Positions 24,061 through 35,930 of a DNA stretch of 64,000 nucleotides are shown one piece after another. The DNA is from Zoroaster sp. YZ-2022 (Eukaryota; Echinodermata; Asteroidea; Forcipulatida; Zoroasteridae): positions 97,723,056-97,787,055 of the forward strand of contig CM055816.1 in the NCBI GenBank assembly GCA_029582265.1. Reading direction: 5' to 3'. A program made the position numbers and the translations under genes. Position 1 is the stretch's first letter. Each line of letters begins with the position of its first letter. The notes below the pieces were generated by a model that did no database searches, was not told the DNA's origin, and saw nothing but the letters and a program-made list of their open reading frames with translations.

Positions 24061-24904
24061 ATATGAATTGCTCAACCACTTACTGACATGCTGTACACAA
24101 AAGTATAGGGTGGTTTTTCCCCCTCTCTCTCTCTCGTCCAACCTTGAGTTCAATGGGTTTTTTTTTTCAACTTTAAATTTTATTGTGAAAGTGAACAACA
24201 AGGTTACTAAACAAACTCTTAAAACCACTGTAAACATGTTCAATTCTCTTGTCCTACATGTTTCTTTCATTAGTGTGTTTGAACAGTGTAAAACCAATGG
24301 TTGTTGGGAAATTAAACAAAAAAGCGGCCATCTTGAAAATACAAAATAAAAAGCCCCTCGTCCTCCTTTTTTTTTTTTGAAATCCGGACGCTAAACATGT
24401 TTTCTTTTTAATCTGGCCTTACTTTTTTCCATTTTGTGTGACAAGGCTTCAATCCATTTTAAGAGCATTAGGGGACAAATGCAACCCCCACAAAAAAAAT
24501 AAAGAAAGAAAGAAAGAAAAATGTACACAGGGTGAGCAGTTTATTTTATTTATAACTACATGTATATTTTAAGTGGAAAACATGCTTTCAAAACAATGGC
24601 TGGAATAAGTTTGGCATATTTAAATTGATGTACCTTTATACAAGCATGTCCAATTAAATATGTAAAAATTGATAAAACACGTTGATGCATACTAAAAAAA
24701 AACTATTACAAACCTACCTGCCTTGTGCATACTCTTCCTGTGTTGGCAGTGTTACAGGAAACACATTTGTTTATTTATTAATTAATTAATTTATAATATT
24801 TTAGAGGGCATGAGTACTCCGAGTTAATCGTTTACTTTTTCCCTTTTTTTTGTCTTTGTAGGTGATTAAATTTTTTGTAGGCCTACTAAGTAATAGTAGT
24901 ATCA

Positions 24905-25678
24905 ACATGCCAATACCATTTGACTTGAGAATAGTAAGTGAGGCTAGTAAATCCTGCTCAAAAAAACAAACAAACAAAAACGTCTGGAGTAAAGAAGGCA
25001 AAAAACAAAGTAAGTGCATCAAAAGGGAAAAAACAAGCATGTAAATCAGAAGAAAACTCAACCAGTGTTGCAAGACCAAGTTAAATGAAAATCAAAAGTC
25101 AAACTCTCAGAACTGGAGAAACAAAATAAAACAAATTACCCAGAAAGGTACCAAAAATTGCTTAATGAGCATAAAATAAGAAATAAGCTCGACAGAGTCA
25201 ACATGTACCTGGCAGACCATGACTTAAAGAATAAGAGAAATATATCAGATGAAGAAAGAAAAAAATTGGAAAAGTTGGCAGTGCTTTTTCATATAAAATT
25301 GATGATTGATAGCCTTTTCGTTAGTTGCCTATAACTGCCTTTGATTAGAAAGTAATATTTGAAAAACGTCTGTTTTGTTTTGTTTCACTGGCTTGAACTG
25401 CAGCGTTCTTAATTTGAAACTTATTTATTTTACAGGTGATAAAGAAGAATGTTGACTGTGTCCAACTCAAGTTCATGGAAACAGTTAAAGGCTCCACATT
25501 TTTCTGGCCAGATGGAGCCAAAGGTGACCAAATATACACCCATCCAAGGACCGATGTTTTGTGTGTGCTCCAGCCTCCTGGCCTTGAAATAAGGGGTCGG
25601 ACTCTGCAGTACATCTTTTCTCCTGAGGACATGGAGAAAATAGCAAAACATGTTAATGGAGAGCTGGAAATAAAGTGA
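24905..25678 (+). CDS. orphan terminal exon(s), unknown protein
   Basis: The supported part is 25436-25678, following a TTATTTTACAG acceptor and ending in TGA. It encodes 80 residues including FMETVKGSTFFWPDGAKGD and LCVLQPPGLEIRGRTLQYIF. The pattern (small barrel-like stretch with FxWP and a proline pair) resembles the conserved ends of several invertebrate element-associated proteins, but I cannot name a domain. A Lys-rich open segment at 24905-25012, ending near a TAAGTGC donor-like site, may be an upstream exon; its link is a guess. The exon follows the zinc-finger gene by 3.8 kb on the same strand, yet that gene has its own stop. Confidence 0.4.
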
Positions 25679-26997
25679 CAATCTTACATTACCGCTGATG
25701 TCACACTGCAACTTAGAGACAGTCCTCTTTTTGTTTGAGTGTTGGTTAAAATTTCTGAAGTGTTAGTTAGAATTTTTGAAGCGTTAAAGAAAAAATGTTT
25801 CATGTTTGCAAACATTGGTTCAAATAAGATTTCGATTTAATATTCATTCATATTCATAAAATAAATGTAACAAGACTACCAAGATGATATACATTGTACT
25901 CACACTTAGTAGAACTGTGCTCGGTCTATCAGGTGGTACAGCATATGATTGCAGCCTTCAGGGTTTTGCCAGGAGTGTTTATCAAAGTTTATGTACTGAT
26001 TTTGTCAAGTGTATGCTTCTGAACTCAAAGAACAATTACATCAAATATTCCTTCGAAAAGCAGCATTGTAATCAATGTACTAACTTTTGATATATTGAAA
26101 ATATTTTGATGGTAACGGGCAGATCAGTAGAAAAAGAAGCAGTTTTGGAAGCTTTTTTAAAAATAAAGTTTGAGGCTTAGGAAAATTTACGTTCATGACA
26201 AAATTGAGAGAAATGGTGCCGCTGAAAATTTTTCTGGTATCGTGGCAGATTGGAACGACCATTGGACTCTGCAAGTATTACACCTCACCAGAAATAACCA
26301 TGGGGACAATTTATGTCTATTTTTAATGAGATAATTTTGCAGTGAATGATACAACACCTACCTACATGAAAGCAGTGTAAAACTGGTGATTAACAAGTAC
26401 ATTATGTCAAACATTTCACACGTAACTGGGACACCGTGTCCCAGTTACGTGTGAAACCTTGTATTCATGGGTCTGGTATGTTACTTTATTACAGTGGATT
26501 GGTTATTTTCAACAATTAATTGTCTGAGTAGATGTCATTGTCTTTATTTTTTATAATTTTTTCCATATTTCAGGGCTTACTGAAACAAACAAACAGTTGT
26601 GAGTGTACATGCATTCTTAAACTTTACCTGAGTTGAGAATTCTGTTCGAAGTCTTGCTCATAAATCTCTTAAAGTCTGTCATTCTGTCAGTTATTTGGAT
26701 TTTTAAATCTTGCCATATTTATTTCCTTGATAAATAGGTACTCTGGTTTTAAGTAGATCATGTTATGTGTTGGGTTATTGTTAAATTAGTGGGTAAGAGG
26801 TTTGGTGTCCCAGTTACGTGTGAAACCTGATGTTTTGGGGTATTTTGGCCATACAACACGCAAAATAACTCAACTGGGTGCACCATTTTTGTGTTTTATT
26901 AAACTTCATAATGTTGAGCAACGCAAATAAGTGTGCTGGATATGAATAAAGTTGTTTTGAAATTTTGACATCTTTGTCCCACTTATTTATAGAAAGA
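25679..26997. other. 3' flank with palindromic repeats
   Basis: No gene is seen. The interval contains the perfect palindrome at 26414-26456 and a third copy of its arm at 26805-26827. Confidence 0.5.
26414..26456. repeat. perfect 21-bp-arm palindrome
   Basis: Arms 26414-26434 and 26436-26456 are exact reverse complements with a single central base (26435). The arm begins TTTCACACGTAACTGGGACA. The right arm plus CC recurs exactly at 26805-26827, in the same orientation as the right arm. This looks like head-to-head ends of two copies of a transposon, with a matching end 0.37 kb away. Confidence 0.85.
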
Positions 26998-27536
26998 CCC
27001 ATATCTCGGACAACTCATAACAAAGGATGGGAAAAATGATTCAGAAATTAAAAGAAGGATTGAAATTGCAAGGACTCACTTCATAAATATGAAAGATGTA
27101 TTGGCATCACGTAGGCTAAACTTGGCCACTAGAAAAAGGCTTGCAAGGTGCTATATACAATCCACACTATTATATGCTTCAGAGACTTGGGCAGTTAGTA
27201 AGGAAATGGCCAATAGAATTACAGCCTTTGAAATGTGGATGTACCGAAGAATGTTACGTGTGTCATTATGTGGACAGAAAAACAAATGAAGAAATTCTCA
27301 AAATGGTTTCAGAAAAAAGAACTCTTTTAAATAAAATCAAAAACAAAAAATGCAAATATTTTGGACACATCATAAGAACAGAAAAATTACAACGACAAAT
27401 TTCGGAGGGCAGAGTGGCAGGGACAAGAAAAAGGGGACAACAACGACTAAAGTGGATCACAAATATCAAGGAATGGATAGGGATGCAATACAGGGAGTGT
27501 GTGAGGACGTCACAGGACCGCGCCCTATGGAAAACC
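26998..27536 (+). pseudogene. LINE reverse-transcriptase C-terminal tail
   Basis: The plus strand reads YLGQLITKDGKNDSEIKRRI, then TRKRLARCYIQSTLLYASET, AFEMWMYRRMLRVSL, a frame change near 27275, then TNEEILKMVSEKRTLLNKIK, FGHIIRTEKLQ and QQRLKWITNIKEWIG. This is the well-known post-polymerase region of non-LTR retrotransposon proteins. It is 5'-truncated and ends at an (AAT)n tail (27537-27557). Clade not assigned. Confidence 0.8.
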
Positions 27537-27557
27537 ATAATAATAATAATAATAATG

Positions 27558-28085
27558 TATAGATTTATATAGCGCACGTATCCACCAACTAAGTGGCGCT
27601 CAAGGCGCATTATATTATTATCCCTGCTCATAAGGCTCATAAATCATTCCTGAAACCATCTCAGCTCCCTGGGGAGTATACAGCTCAATTGCTGCCATTT
27701 CTAGCGCATATAGAGCAAACCATCTCTGCCTTCACAGGTACCCATTTAACCCCTGGGTGGAGAGAAGCAATTATGGTTAAGTGTCTTGCTCAAGGACACA
27801 GGTGTCACGGCCGGGGCTCGAACCCACACTCTGCTGCTGGCAACACCAGAACTTGAGTTCAGTGCGCTAGACCGCACGACAATCCACTTTACGTGCATTA
27901 TACAACACACGGGACCTACGGCTTTACGTCCCATCCGAAGGACGAAGCAATTATGGTTAAGTACCTTGCTCAAGGACACAAGTGTCACGACCGGGGCTCG
28001 AACCCACACCCTGCTGCTGGCAACACCAGAACTTGAGTTCGGTGCGCTAGACCGCTCGGCCACGACACTCCATGGCAGCCGACCT
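27558..28085 (-). repeat. two SINE copies in tandem (tRNA-Leu/Ser-like head)
   Basis: Two ~120-base blocks (about 27768-27890 and 27946-28070) are near copies. Read on the minus strand each has GTGGCCGAGCGGTCTAGCGC (A box of Leu/Ser tRNA type) in the better copy, GGGTTCGAGCCCCGG (B box) and then TGTCCTTGAGCAAGG...CTTAACC, a conserved SINE body motif. The part at 27558-27620 (TATAGCGCACG...GGCGCTCAAGGCGC) is a widespread tail sequence; a second copy is at 35868-35915. Confidence 0.7.
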
Positions 28086-28818
28086 CCTGGCAGGAGATGG
28101 CACATAGACAGACAGTGCTGATACATTATTTTTATGATTATACTGACATCATTGTACAGCATGGTGATCTGTATACCCACATCAAGTCTATCCACTGTCA
28201 AATCTTGTGTCTCCCTTTAATTGCCTAGTTGCAGATCACATCATTGAGCCCATGGACAACTATGTTAAAGACAAACTGACATAATGGGGGATAGAAAACA
28301 TGATAGATAAATTCAGGGGTAAGTCTGGTTCAAGATTTTGTTCAAAACATTCACAATTGTAAGCACCATTACAAACAGATTGTTTAAGGGTGGGTCTCCA
28401 TTTACATGCGTACACCCTGCTTATTTGGTACAGTATGTGTTTAATTCCATTGGCAGAAGGGCAGTTACGATGTGTTGTGTTGCGGGGACATTCCGTTTTG
28501 TTTATAATTTAGTGGGTGCATGTAAGTTTAATGAAAAAAATAATGTTTAAAGTCCCAGGGCATGGCATTGAATAAAATGTTTGGCCACTGTTTTGGCAGA
28601 TATCCATGCTACTGGATAGTTTGAACAAAATTGGGAGGCCGTTTTTATTTAAAACGTAGACAATGTCTTCTTTTTGGCTATTTATAATTGTCATGCTAAA
28701 AATCATATTTCCAGGTAAACGTGATAATAACCAATCAGACAGGTTAACGTTTTAACTGAAAAATTTACACTGATTTTGGTTATAAATAGAAGTGTATTTA
28801 TTTGTCATTTGTTTACAG

Positions 28819-31045
28819 AGGAAGAAATTGATCAAGACAGTTTCCTGATCCTCGACGAAGACTTGATTTGGGACAACTTCCCGAAAGTTGGCCCCAGGGC
28901 AAAGTTTCTTCGTAAGCTACAGGAGCTAAAGGTGATACTTTCTGACCTTCTGTGAAATACGGGCTATACCTGTTTCAAATGTAAAAAGGAAATTCCTAGA
29001 GTTTCTCAAATGAGATGGCATCTCAGAACAATGCACAATGTAATTAGTGACGATGAAATATTTATGTGTTATCAAGATAGTTGTATGCGCACATTCTCTA
29101 GGTATAGTTCTTACCGCAAACACCTACTCCAGTTTCACCCAGAATGTGAAGAAGTTGTAATTGAGCAGTATATCAATGATGGTGTTAGCATTAATTCATA
29201 CGAGTCAGACACTGAAATTGGAAATGAAACCCCAGATGAAAATGAAACCTCTGATGATGAAACAGAGTGGTTCAGTACATGATGAGCACGGTGTCTGTAA
29301 ACCAGCAGCTGTATTTATAGCTAAAATGCGAGCCAGTGGGTCGATGACTATGCTTAATGCAGACATGGTTGTAGAGAACTCTTCAAGTATTGTAAAAGAT
29401 ATTGTGAAACATCTATACAAATTCACTCTTTCGTTACAGTCCAAGTTTGAGCTCCACGAACAACATTTCATGGCCTCACATCTCAGTCAATGGAGAACAA
29501 ATACTTTGTGAGTGAGGGGTCTCTCATAATGCCACAAGAAAAGGTACTCAGTTACAGAATTGAGCCAGCAGAACCATAAGATCTCAGGAGTTACAACTCG
29601 GGTTGTAAAGTGTGACATAATGACATATGTGCCTTTCCAAGCAGTTTTGAAAAACTTCTTGGAGCTGCCTGGTGTATGGGAGGCTATCCAACAGAACAAG
29701 TCAAAGAATGATGGTGTACTCAGAGATTTCCATGATGGCCAGAACTACAAAAACAGTGTTTTACTGTCTCAACCTAACTGCATTTCACTAAATCTGTTCA
29801 ACGATGATCTGGAAACAACAAATCCACTCGGCAGTCACACAGGTGTCCACAAGCTTGGCTTCTTTTACTACATTGTGAAAGAGTTGCCTGCTGCATACAA
29901 CTCCTTGCTGGTCAACTGCCACCTTCTACAAATATACTATTCAGCAGACAGGAAGAAGTATAGCTTTTCCAGAATTCTTGAGAATATAGTGGATGAATTG
30001 AAGCATTTACACAAGGAAAAGATGCAGATCTGTGTAAACAACACAAATATACATGTCACAATAGCCTTAGGCCAAGTTTCTGGTGACAATTTGGGCATGC
30101 ATGGCCTCTTCGGGTTCACTGAAAGTTTTGCCGCCAACCACCCATGTAGATTCTGCATCATACATAAAGACACGATGCAGACTACCTACTTTGAAAGGAG
30201 AGGACTTTTGAGAGATAGAGCTTCCCATGATCAGCATGTGAGGGATGTGGCGGAAGATCCCACATTGATATCTGAGACAGGAGTTACTGGGCCATCAAAA
30301 CTGAATGATCTTGAGTACTTTTATCTTACTGAAAATTATACTCCTGATGTGATGCACGACTTCCTTGAAGGGATATGCCCTTATGAGCTCAAGCATATAT
30401 TAAAGGCGATCATTCAGGAGAAAAAGTATGTGACCCTTGACACACTAAATGAAAGGATCCGCTCCTTCAATGGCTTTTCTGACTCTGGCAGCAAGCCAGC
30501 AGAGATTTCAATGAACTCTATCAACAGCGTTGATGGCAGAGTGAAGCAAAAGGCAAGTGAAATGTGGTGCTTGATGAGAGTGCTGCCCTTGATGCTCGGA
30601 GACACGATTCCAGAAGATGATGATCACTGTGAGATTATGGCAGTGGTATTTGCACCAGCTATATCAAGTGAAGCAACTTTCTTTCTTAAGCATCAAATTT
30701 CAGATCATCTCGAACTTTTCAAAGAGTTGTTTCCACAGAATAGGCTTCTACCAAAACAGCATTACATGACACACTACCCAAGGTGTATACGACTTGCGGG
30801 ACCAATTGTCAGATTCTGGGCCATGCGGTTCGAAGCTAAACACAATTTCTTCAGGCGGCTCTCTCACATTGTGTGCAATTTCAAGAATATCTGCAAGACA
30901 ATGGCAATGAGACATCAGTTGGCACAGTGTTACTGCTTCTACTCCAATGCCCACATCAATTCTAGAGCCCTAGAGATAGGTAATGGCAGTGTGACAGTAT
31001 TGGCCAATGTTGAAAGCAGTGCCATAATTTCAGAATTGCTGAACT
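28819..31045 (+). pseudogene. EnSpm/Tnp2-like transposase, 5' and central part
   Basis: This is a cut-and-paste transposase gene of the Tnp2-like type abundant in fish and marine invertebrates. Exon 28819-28931 (GT-AG) encodes the end of a SAM domain (ILDEDLIWDNFPKVGPRAKF). From 28956 follow two C2H2-like fingers (CFKCKKEIPRVSQMRWHL; CYQDSCMRTFSRYSSYRKHL), an acidic linker, and after frame breaks near 29270 and 29510 the transposase. An open frame of over 490 codons runs from 29560 with GQVSGDNLGMHGLFGF, PCRFC, TPDVMHDFLEGICPYELK, SEMWCLMRVLPLMLGD and RFEAKHNFFRR. It is cut at 31045 by a 5.6-kb insertion and resumes at 36645. The long frame suggests a young copy; the upstream breaks show it is inactive. 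The superfamily name is inferred from motif similarity. Confidence 0.75.
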
Positions 31046-31599
31046 CCCAGCAAACACAAAACGTTAAAAAAACGTTTTAATTAGGTTCTAGATAGGTCAC
31101 TTACGTCTTCGTCTCCAAAAACGTTTTTAAAACGTATACAAAACGTTGCAGTTTACGTATAATTCAGGGTGTTTTCCAGGACGTTCGGGCAACGTTTTTC
31201 GGACGTTAGAAAATGTACCGACATTAAACGGTCTTTTAAGACGTTTAAAAAACGTTTTTCACGAACGTTTAAAAAACCTTCTCGTGACTTTTATCAAACG
31301 TACAGTTTAAAAAACTGAATTGTTCAATTTATAAAATTCATATTGTGCGACCCATTAAGTTGAATTCAGCGTGGAATCCGACATTTTTACAATGCTGAGT
31401 GAATAACGACACATTTACAAATGGTACTAGTCGCTACTTTATTAAAAATTATCAGCGGGATGACCTTATTCAGAAGGCGATATAACCTCTGGCATTAAAA
31501 TTCACCATAATCATCGATCATATCAAACAACACGTATTACTAGCGCAGCGGTTGTTATTATTTTTTACGTCAGTCACGATCACGCGGCCACCAGGAAAA

Positions 31600-31955
31600 C
31601 TTCCGTGCTGTATTAATTTGGAACACGCATGCGCAGTGTTCGCGCGCGGGCGGGCGGTCCCGCCGCACACTTTACTTCGGGCAACTTTCCAAGATTGTAA
31701 CTTTCCAAGATTGTGACTGGCCAATCACAGCGCCAAGACGGTGATCTTGGCGCTGTGATTGGCCAGGGTGGAACAATGGCGCGAACTGCATTTCTTTCTG
31801 TTGCACAGTCATACGGGTACGCGCGTTGTATGTAGGCCTACACGTACGTTTTCCAGTACAAGTACAAGTGGCAGTGTTGTACATGTTGTGATTGTACTGC
31901 TGTGATAGTGTCAACAGTATTTCAGTAACGTTAACTGTTAGTCATCACTAAACAG
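31600..31955 (+). promoter_or_regulatory. CpG promoter with CCAAT/E2F palindrome and exon 1
   Basis: A CpG-rich block (CGCGCGCGGGCGGGCGG at about 31640) follows a GCATGCGC word like an NRF-1 site. A perfect 22-base inverted repeat (31717-31738 and 31745-31766, 6-base spacer) carries two opposed GGCCAATCAC boxes (NF-Y type) each next to GCGCCAA/TTGGCGC (E2F-like). A duplicated CTTTCCAAGATTGT lies just upstream. A donor ACAG|GTAAGA at 31956 ends a likely non-coding exon. It points toward the gene at 33285; bidirectional activity is possible. Confidence 0.6.
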
Positions 31956-33284
31956 GTAAGAATTTCACTTTCATAAATTCTTGTCACTGAATATGCTGAA
32001 TATACGTATACTAAAGACAAAAGTGGACTATGCTTTGGCGGCATTTATCAATCAAATCAGAAAAAATAAACGTTAATTCTTGATTCGTGACAAGCTCCGG
32101 GAACGAGTGTGAGCTAACGTTACACAGTGGTGTCGCGATGTATAGGTCTACGTAGTACGTGAAAGGAAAAAGTTGACTTTTGACTTGAGGAAATCAAAAT
32201 TGTGACTGTTTTTTCATTTGATAATTTGTAACCTGGAAAAATGGCTCACATAAACTAGGATAAAATAAAATAAAATCTATCATGTCTATCTGTTGAAGAC
32301 TCGCTGGCCAAAAAATAGAAACCTTAGGATCGACATGATCGAGTAGGGATAATTAGTCGCAAGGAATCATTTATTTAGGTAGAAATAATGACAAGATGTT
32401 TACTTAAGACTTATATAGTACAGGAGACTAAACCAACAAGATTTAATCTAATCGGGATTAGGATCGAATAGGGTAATAAATAAAGAGAGTATTTGTCGAT
32501 ATGAGACTTAATTACAACTAGGGCCTACAAGAATAACTAGGCCTACCAAAAAAAATTAAAACCAAATTTCTTTTTAATTCTTAAGTTAAGGTAAACAAGA
32601 ACAAACAAGTAACAAACTTAAACAAAGGGCCCAAAACCAACACAGTCTCAAAGTAGGGTCACAATTCAAGTACACAAATAGATTCAACAGCCTAGGCCTA
32701 TATAAAACAAAGAAAAGCAAGACTGGAGATAACACACACGAGTAACTGGATAATTAATACAAGAATGCCTTATAAGTAAATCAACAGACACTCAGTCATT
32801 AAACATAAACACCCTTGGCCAAATAATTCTGCCTCCATGGCTGAACAAAATAAAAATAAAAATTATTGTACATAAATAACGACTGTGTAGAGAACAACTG
32901 ACATTCTGATCTTAAAAGAGGTTAGCTTGTAACTGCCCAGGTCAAACTTCCAGATGTGTACAGGTACAGGAGCTATAAGTTGTTCTCCTTTGGGAGTTAA
33001 TGAATTATTCACTATATATCCAAAATAGACTGGCCTTAGGTCTTAAACAATTTTGCTCACTGTAACAGGTCAAACCAAGTATCATTATACAATAAAAGTC
33101 AAACCAAAAGCAACTCCAGTAGTACAGGACTTAACCAAGTTTAGCTCTATGTTTAATAAATTTCTCTGGAGAAATACATCAGATCGAGTGACCTATACTG
33201 TAAACTGTGGGAAAACCACACCTCCATTGGTAGATACTACTAGTACTAGCATACTAGTAGTTACTCCTTGTAACTAACATAATT
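31956..33284. other. intron-like AT-rich interval
   Basis: No coding exon is supported between the presumed non-coding exon 1 and ATG 33285. Short unclassified open frames only. Confidence 0.4.
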
Positions 33285-34609
33285 ATGCCCAAACAAAAAA
33301 ATACATGTTTAAAGACAAATTTCTCTTTCAAAAAATGGTTTTGTTTTCCAGAGGAAATAATTCTATGCAGAATATTAAAGCTCTGGTCATCCTATAGCCT
33401 GTTTGGACGAAAAGGAAAGCTGAGCCTCAGAGACAGTGCATTTTTTCAAGTCATTATGAGTAAGTATATTATAGAGCCCTATAAAGATTGCAATTGATCA
33501 AGAGGGCCTTATAACTTTGAATCTCTGGGACCTGCAACTTAAATGATTCTGATATGAAATATTGTTGTAATGGTGGAAAGACTGAAAATGTTCAACCCAC
33601 CTCTCCACTCCAGTTTCTGCTTTTTGCTGCGGGTGAAATTTCATATAAATGAATATTTGCAAATGGGTAGTCAAATTGTCATCTCAATCCATAGTAACGT
33701 AGCATCATTTAAAATGCAGCAGAATATCCATTTACCAACAACTGGTCAATTTATTTTCACTTCGTTTGTCATTAGATCCTGTAATTATTTTCCCCCCAGG
33801 GGCATGCATGAAGAACCACCCCAGTGCTAAGGAGGCCGAAATTGAAAAAGCTCTTGGAGAATTCCTGAAACGCACTCCAAATATGCCAGGTGGAAAGAAT
33901 TATAAAGTAAGTTAATTTCTGCAAATTTGACATTCTTTTACACTCCACGGCTAGATAGATTTTGTAGTTACTGTTGTTATTGTTATTTTTCTTTTTTCTT
34001 TTGTTCTTCCATTTCTTTAAATATGGATATGCTGAAGAAAAATGTAATGAGTTCCAAACTGACATGAAAACGACGTAAACGTATGTGGTTTTGGCATGAG
34101 ACAAATAATTTTCATCTTTCTAATATATTTCAATTATATATTTTTCTTTGTGGGGATTAAGGATCTAAGTGTTTACCTTTTGGTATACGTTGGTGATGGG
34201 TAAACAATTTTCATTTATAGATGCTAATTCATGAATTGTTTTTAAAGGACATGAGCTTCCAATATTTGTTTGCGCTAGGAACCTTTATATATGAGCAAGT
34301 TCACTTGACAAACAATATTTTAGGGAAAAAATTGATCAACAACTTGGCAGATATGTTGTCAGCAGCATACATGAACATGTAGAAAACTGGCTGGTGCCTT
34401 TGTTAACTCAGGAAGAAGGGAGGTCTATTAGTGTGATCGTGTTCCCTGGTGTGATTTGCAGAAGGAAGGTACTCTTCAAAACTGTTTTGTTTTTAATTTA
34501 ATAATTTTTTTATTTGTTTGATTCATTTGACCTGTAGAAAACTGAAGTTGCATCAGCTCCATCCGAGGATCAGGGTGATGAAGAACCGCAGCAGGAGACC
34601 AGTCACTAA
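33285..34609 (+). CDS. three-exon small protein, DUF4806-like
   Basis: Exons 33285-33459, 33800-33906 and 34538-34609 join with GT-AG introns (phases 1 and 0) to an open 117-residue frame ending in TAA. The middle reads LFGRKGKLSLRDSAFFQVIM, then after the junction KNHPSAKEAEIEKALGEFLK and an acidic Glu/Gln-rich tail. The FxRKGK...L.D......I..A......A...EIE.A....L pattern resembles the C-terminal DUF4806 region known from invertebrate, often element-linked, proteins of unknown function; I assign this with moderate trust only. An alternative start by splicing at 33352 (TTTTCCAG acceptor) is possible. It is the only coherent gene inside the 5.6-kb element, so it may be its transposition factor or a captured host gene. 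Confidence 0.55.
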
Positions 34610-34665
34610 AAAAGACTTTATATTAAACAATATTTGTACGTAAAGTCGTACAATTGACAAAGCTG

Positions 34666-35068
34666 TAGGGCTGTGCGTTTTCGTATATTTTTGGAACCGG
34701 ATACCCGAAATCAGGAAATTTCGGATACCCGTTTTCATTTTTGTTGAAAACATGCCTCCGGTGGTGTACAAATACATGTACTGTAAATGGTAACAAATTG
34801 ACAGGTGATACCATACTGTCGATCTTTTCTTTATTGGAGTGTAATCTCTTGAATTTAAAGATAATTGTCTGTAAGTAATCTCTTGAATTTAAAGATAATT
34901 GTCTGTACAAGTGCATTGTTCAAGAGTCACAGATTTCTGTTTGCACCGCTCAAATGTTAAGTCCGAATTTTAAAAAGTCGTTTACGGGTAATTGGAACCG
35001 AAAAATGGAACCGGGTAATGACCGTTTCGGTCGGGTATCCAGATACCCGGATACCCGGCACAGCCCTA
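34666..35068. mobile_element. hAT MITE with 8-bp target duplication
   Basis: TIRs are TAGGGCTGTGC (34666-34676) and its complement ending at 35068. The exact 8-base duplication CAAAGCTG flanks it (34658-34665 and 35069-35076), diagnostic of hAT. The interior has repeated GGATACCCG words near both ends and a 33-base tandem duplication (starting GTAATCTCTTGAATTTAAAG, at 34839 and 34873). It lies just past the stop codon of the DUF4806-like gene. Confidence 0.9.
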
Positions 35069-35847
35069 CAAAGCTGTAGGCTTACACTATTTTTTACGAA
35101 TCTACAGTTAAAGGTACATTACATCACTGGTTTTGGGATGAATGCATTCCTTTCAAACATGTAGTTTTCAAAATATACATCATGAAACTAACCTGTGAAA
35201 ATTCTATCAAAATTGGTCTTTTTGAGCAATCGATGAACAATGGTTTCGGTTTTGTCAGTATTTTGTGCACATTCATATGGAGTTAATTTTGAATGTTTTT
35301 TTTTATCCTACCAATCCTGTAATGTGGCTTTAACTGTAGATTGGTAAACAAAAGATTTTACAAATTTACAGTTAGCTGTAGAGATTCGTGAAGTCCTTAG
35401 TTTACGAACGTACAGTTTTGTCAATATATTGCGACGTAGTAGAAGCCAAAAACCTAACTTGGTTTTGCAAAAGGATCTGTTGAAATTGAAAAGCAAGGTT
35501 GCAATTCAGTAGCCAACTGCACTGAATAACACGATTTACAAAAGGTTAGTTAATAGTTGTGTACAAAAAAACAGCTTTGAACAGTTTTACAAAGTATACC
35601 TTTACAAAGTTATACAATAAGGTCAAGATGTTTTATGTACTTCAAGCATCGTGATATATTTTAGGTATCGTATCTTGCTTGTCGCGTAGTCACTGAGGGA
35701 AATGGTTGAAGTCCGAGAATAAACTTGAATTGTAGATTCATGCATAAATCGTCTCGTTTTTATTCTAATCACAAATCTAAACTTTCTCGTCCTTTCTCCT
35801 TGATTTAATCATCATGGTAAGAGTTCTTATATCAACAGGTAGGCCTA

Positions 35848-35930
35848 TAATAATAATAATAAAGATTTGTAGCGTGCACATATCCACCCTGCTGGGCGCT
35901 CAAGGCGCAGAATGACTTAATAATAAAAAA
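35848..35930 (+). repeat. (AAT)n plus GCGCTCAAGGCGC tail repeat
   Basis: An (AATA)n start followed by TTTGTAGCGTGCACATATCC and GGGCGCTCAAGGCGC matches the tail block at 27537-27620. Confidence 0.6.

Larger units (their letters stand above)
20259..25435. other. introns and 3' region of the zinc-finger locus
   Basis: Apart from the exons listed, this interval is AT-rich. A T-rich run lies at about 21140-21180, a poly-T/C patch at 23295-23325, an (AAAG)n at about 24505-24522 and ATTA runs at 24770-24795. The candidate segment 24905-25012 is discussed with the exon at 25436. Confidence 0.4.

Noticed and set aside
24508..24525. CRISPR-like spacing in short repeats
   Set aside because: It is an (AAAG)n microsatellite; there are no spacer-repeat units anywhere in the window.
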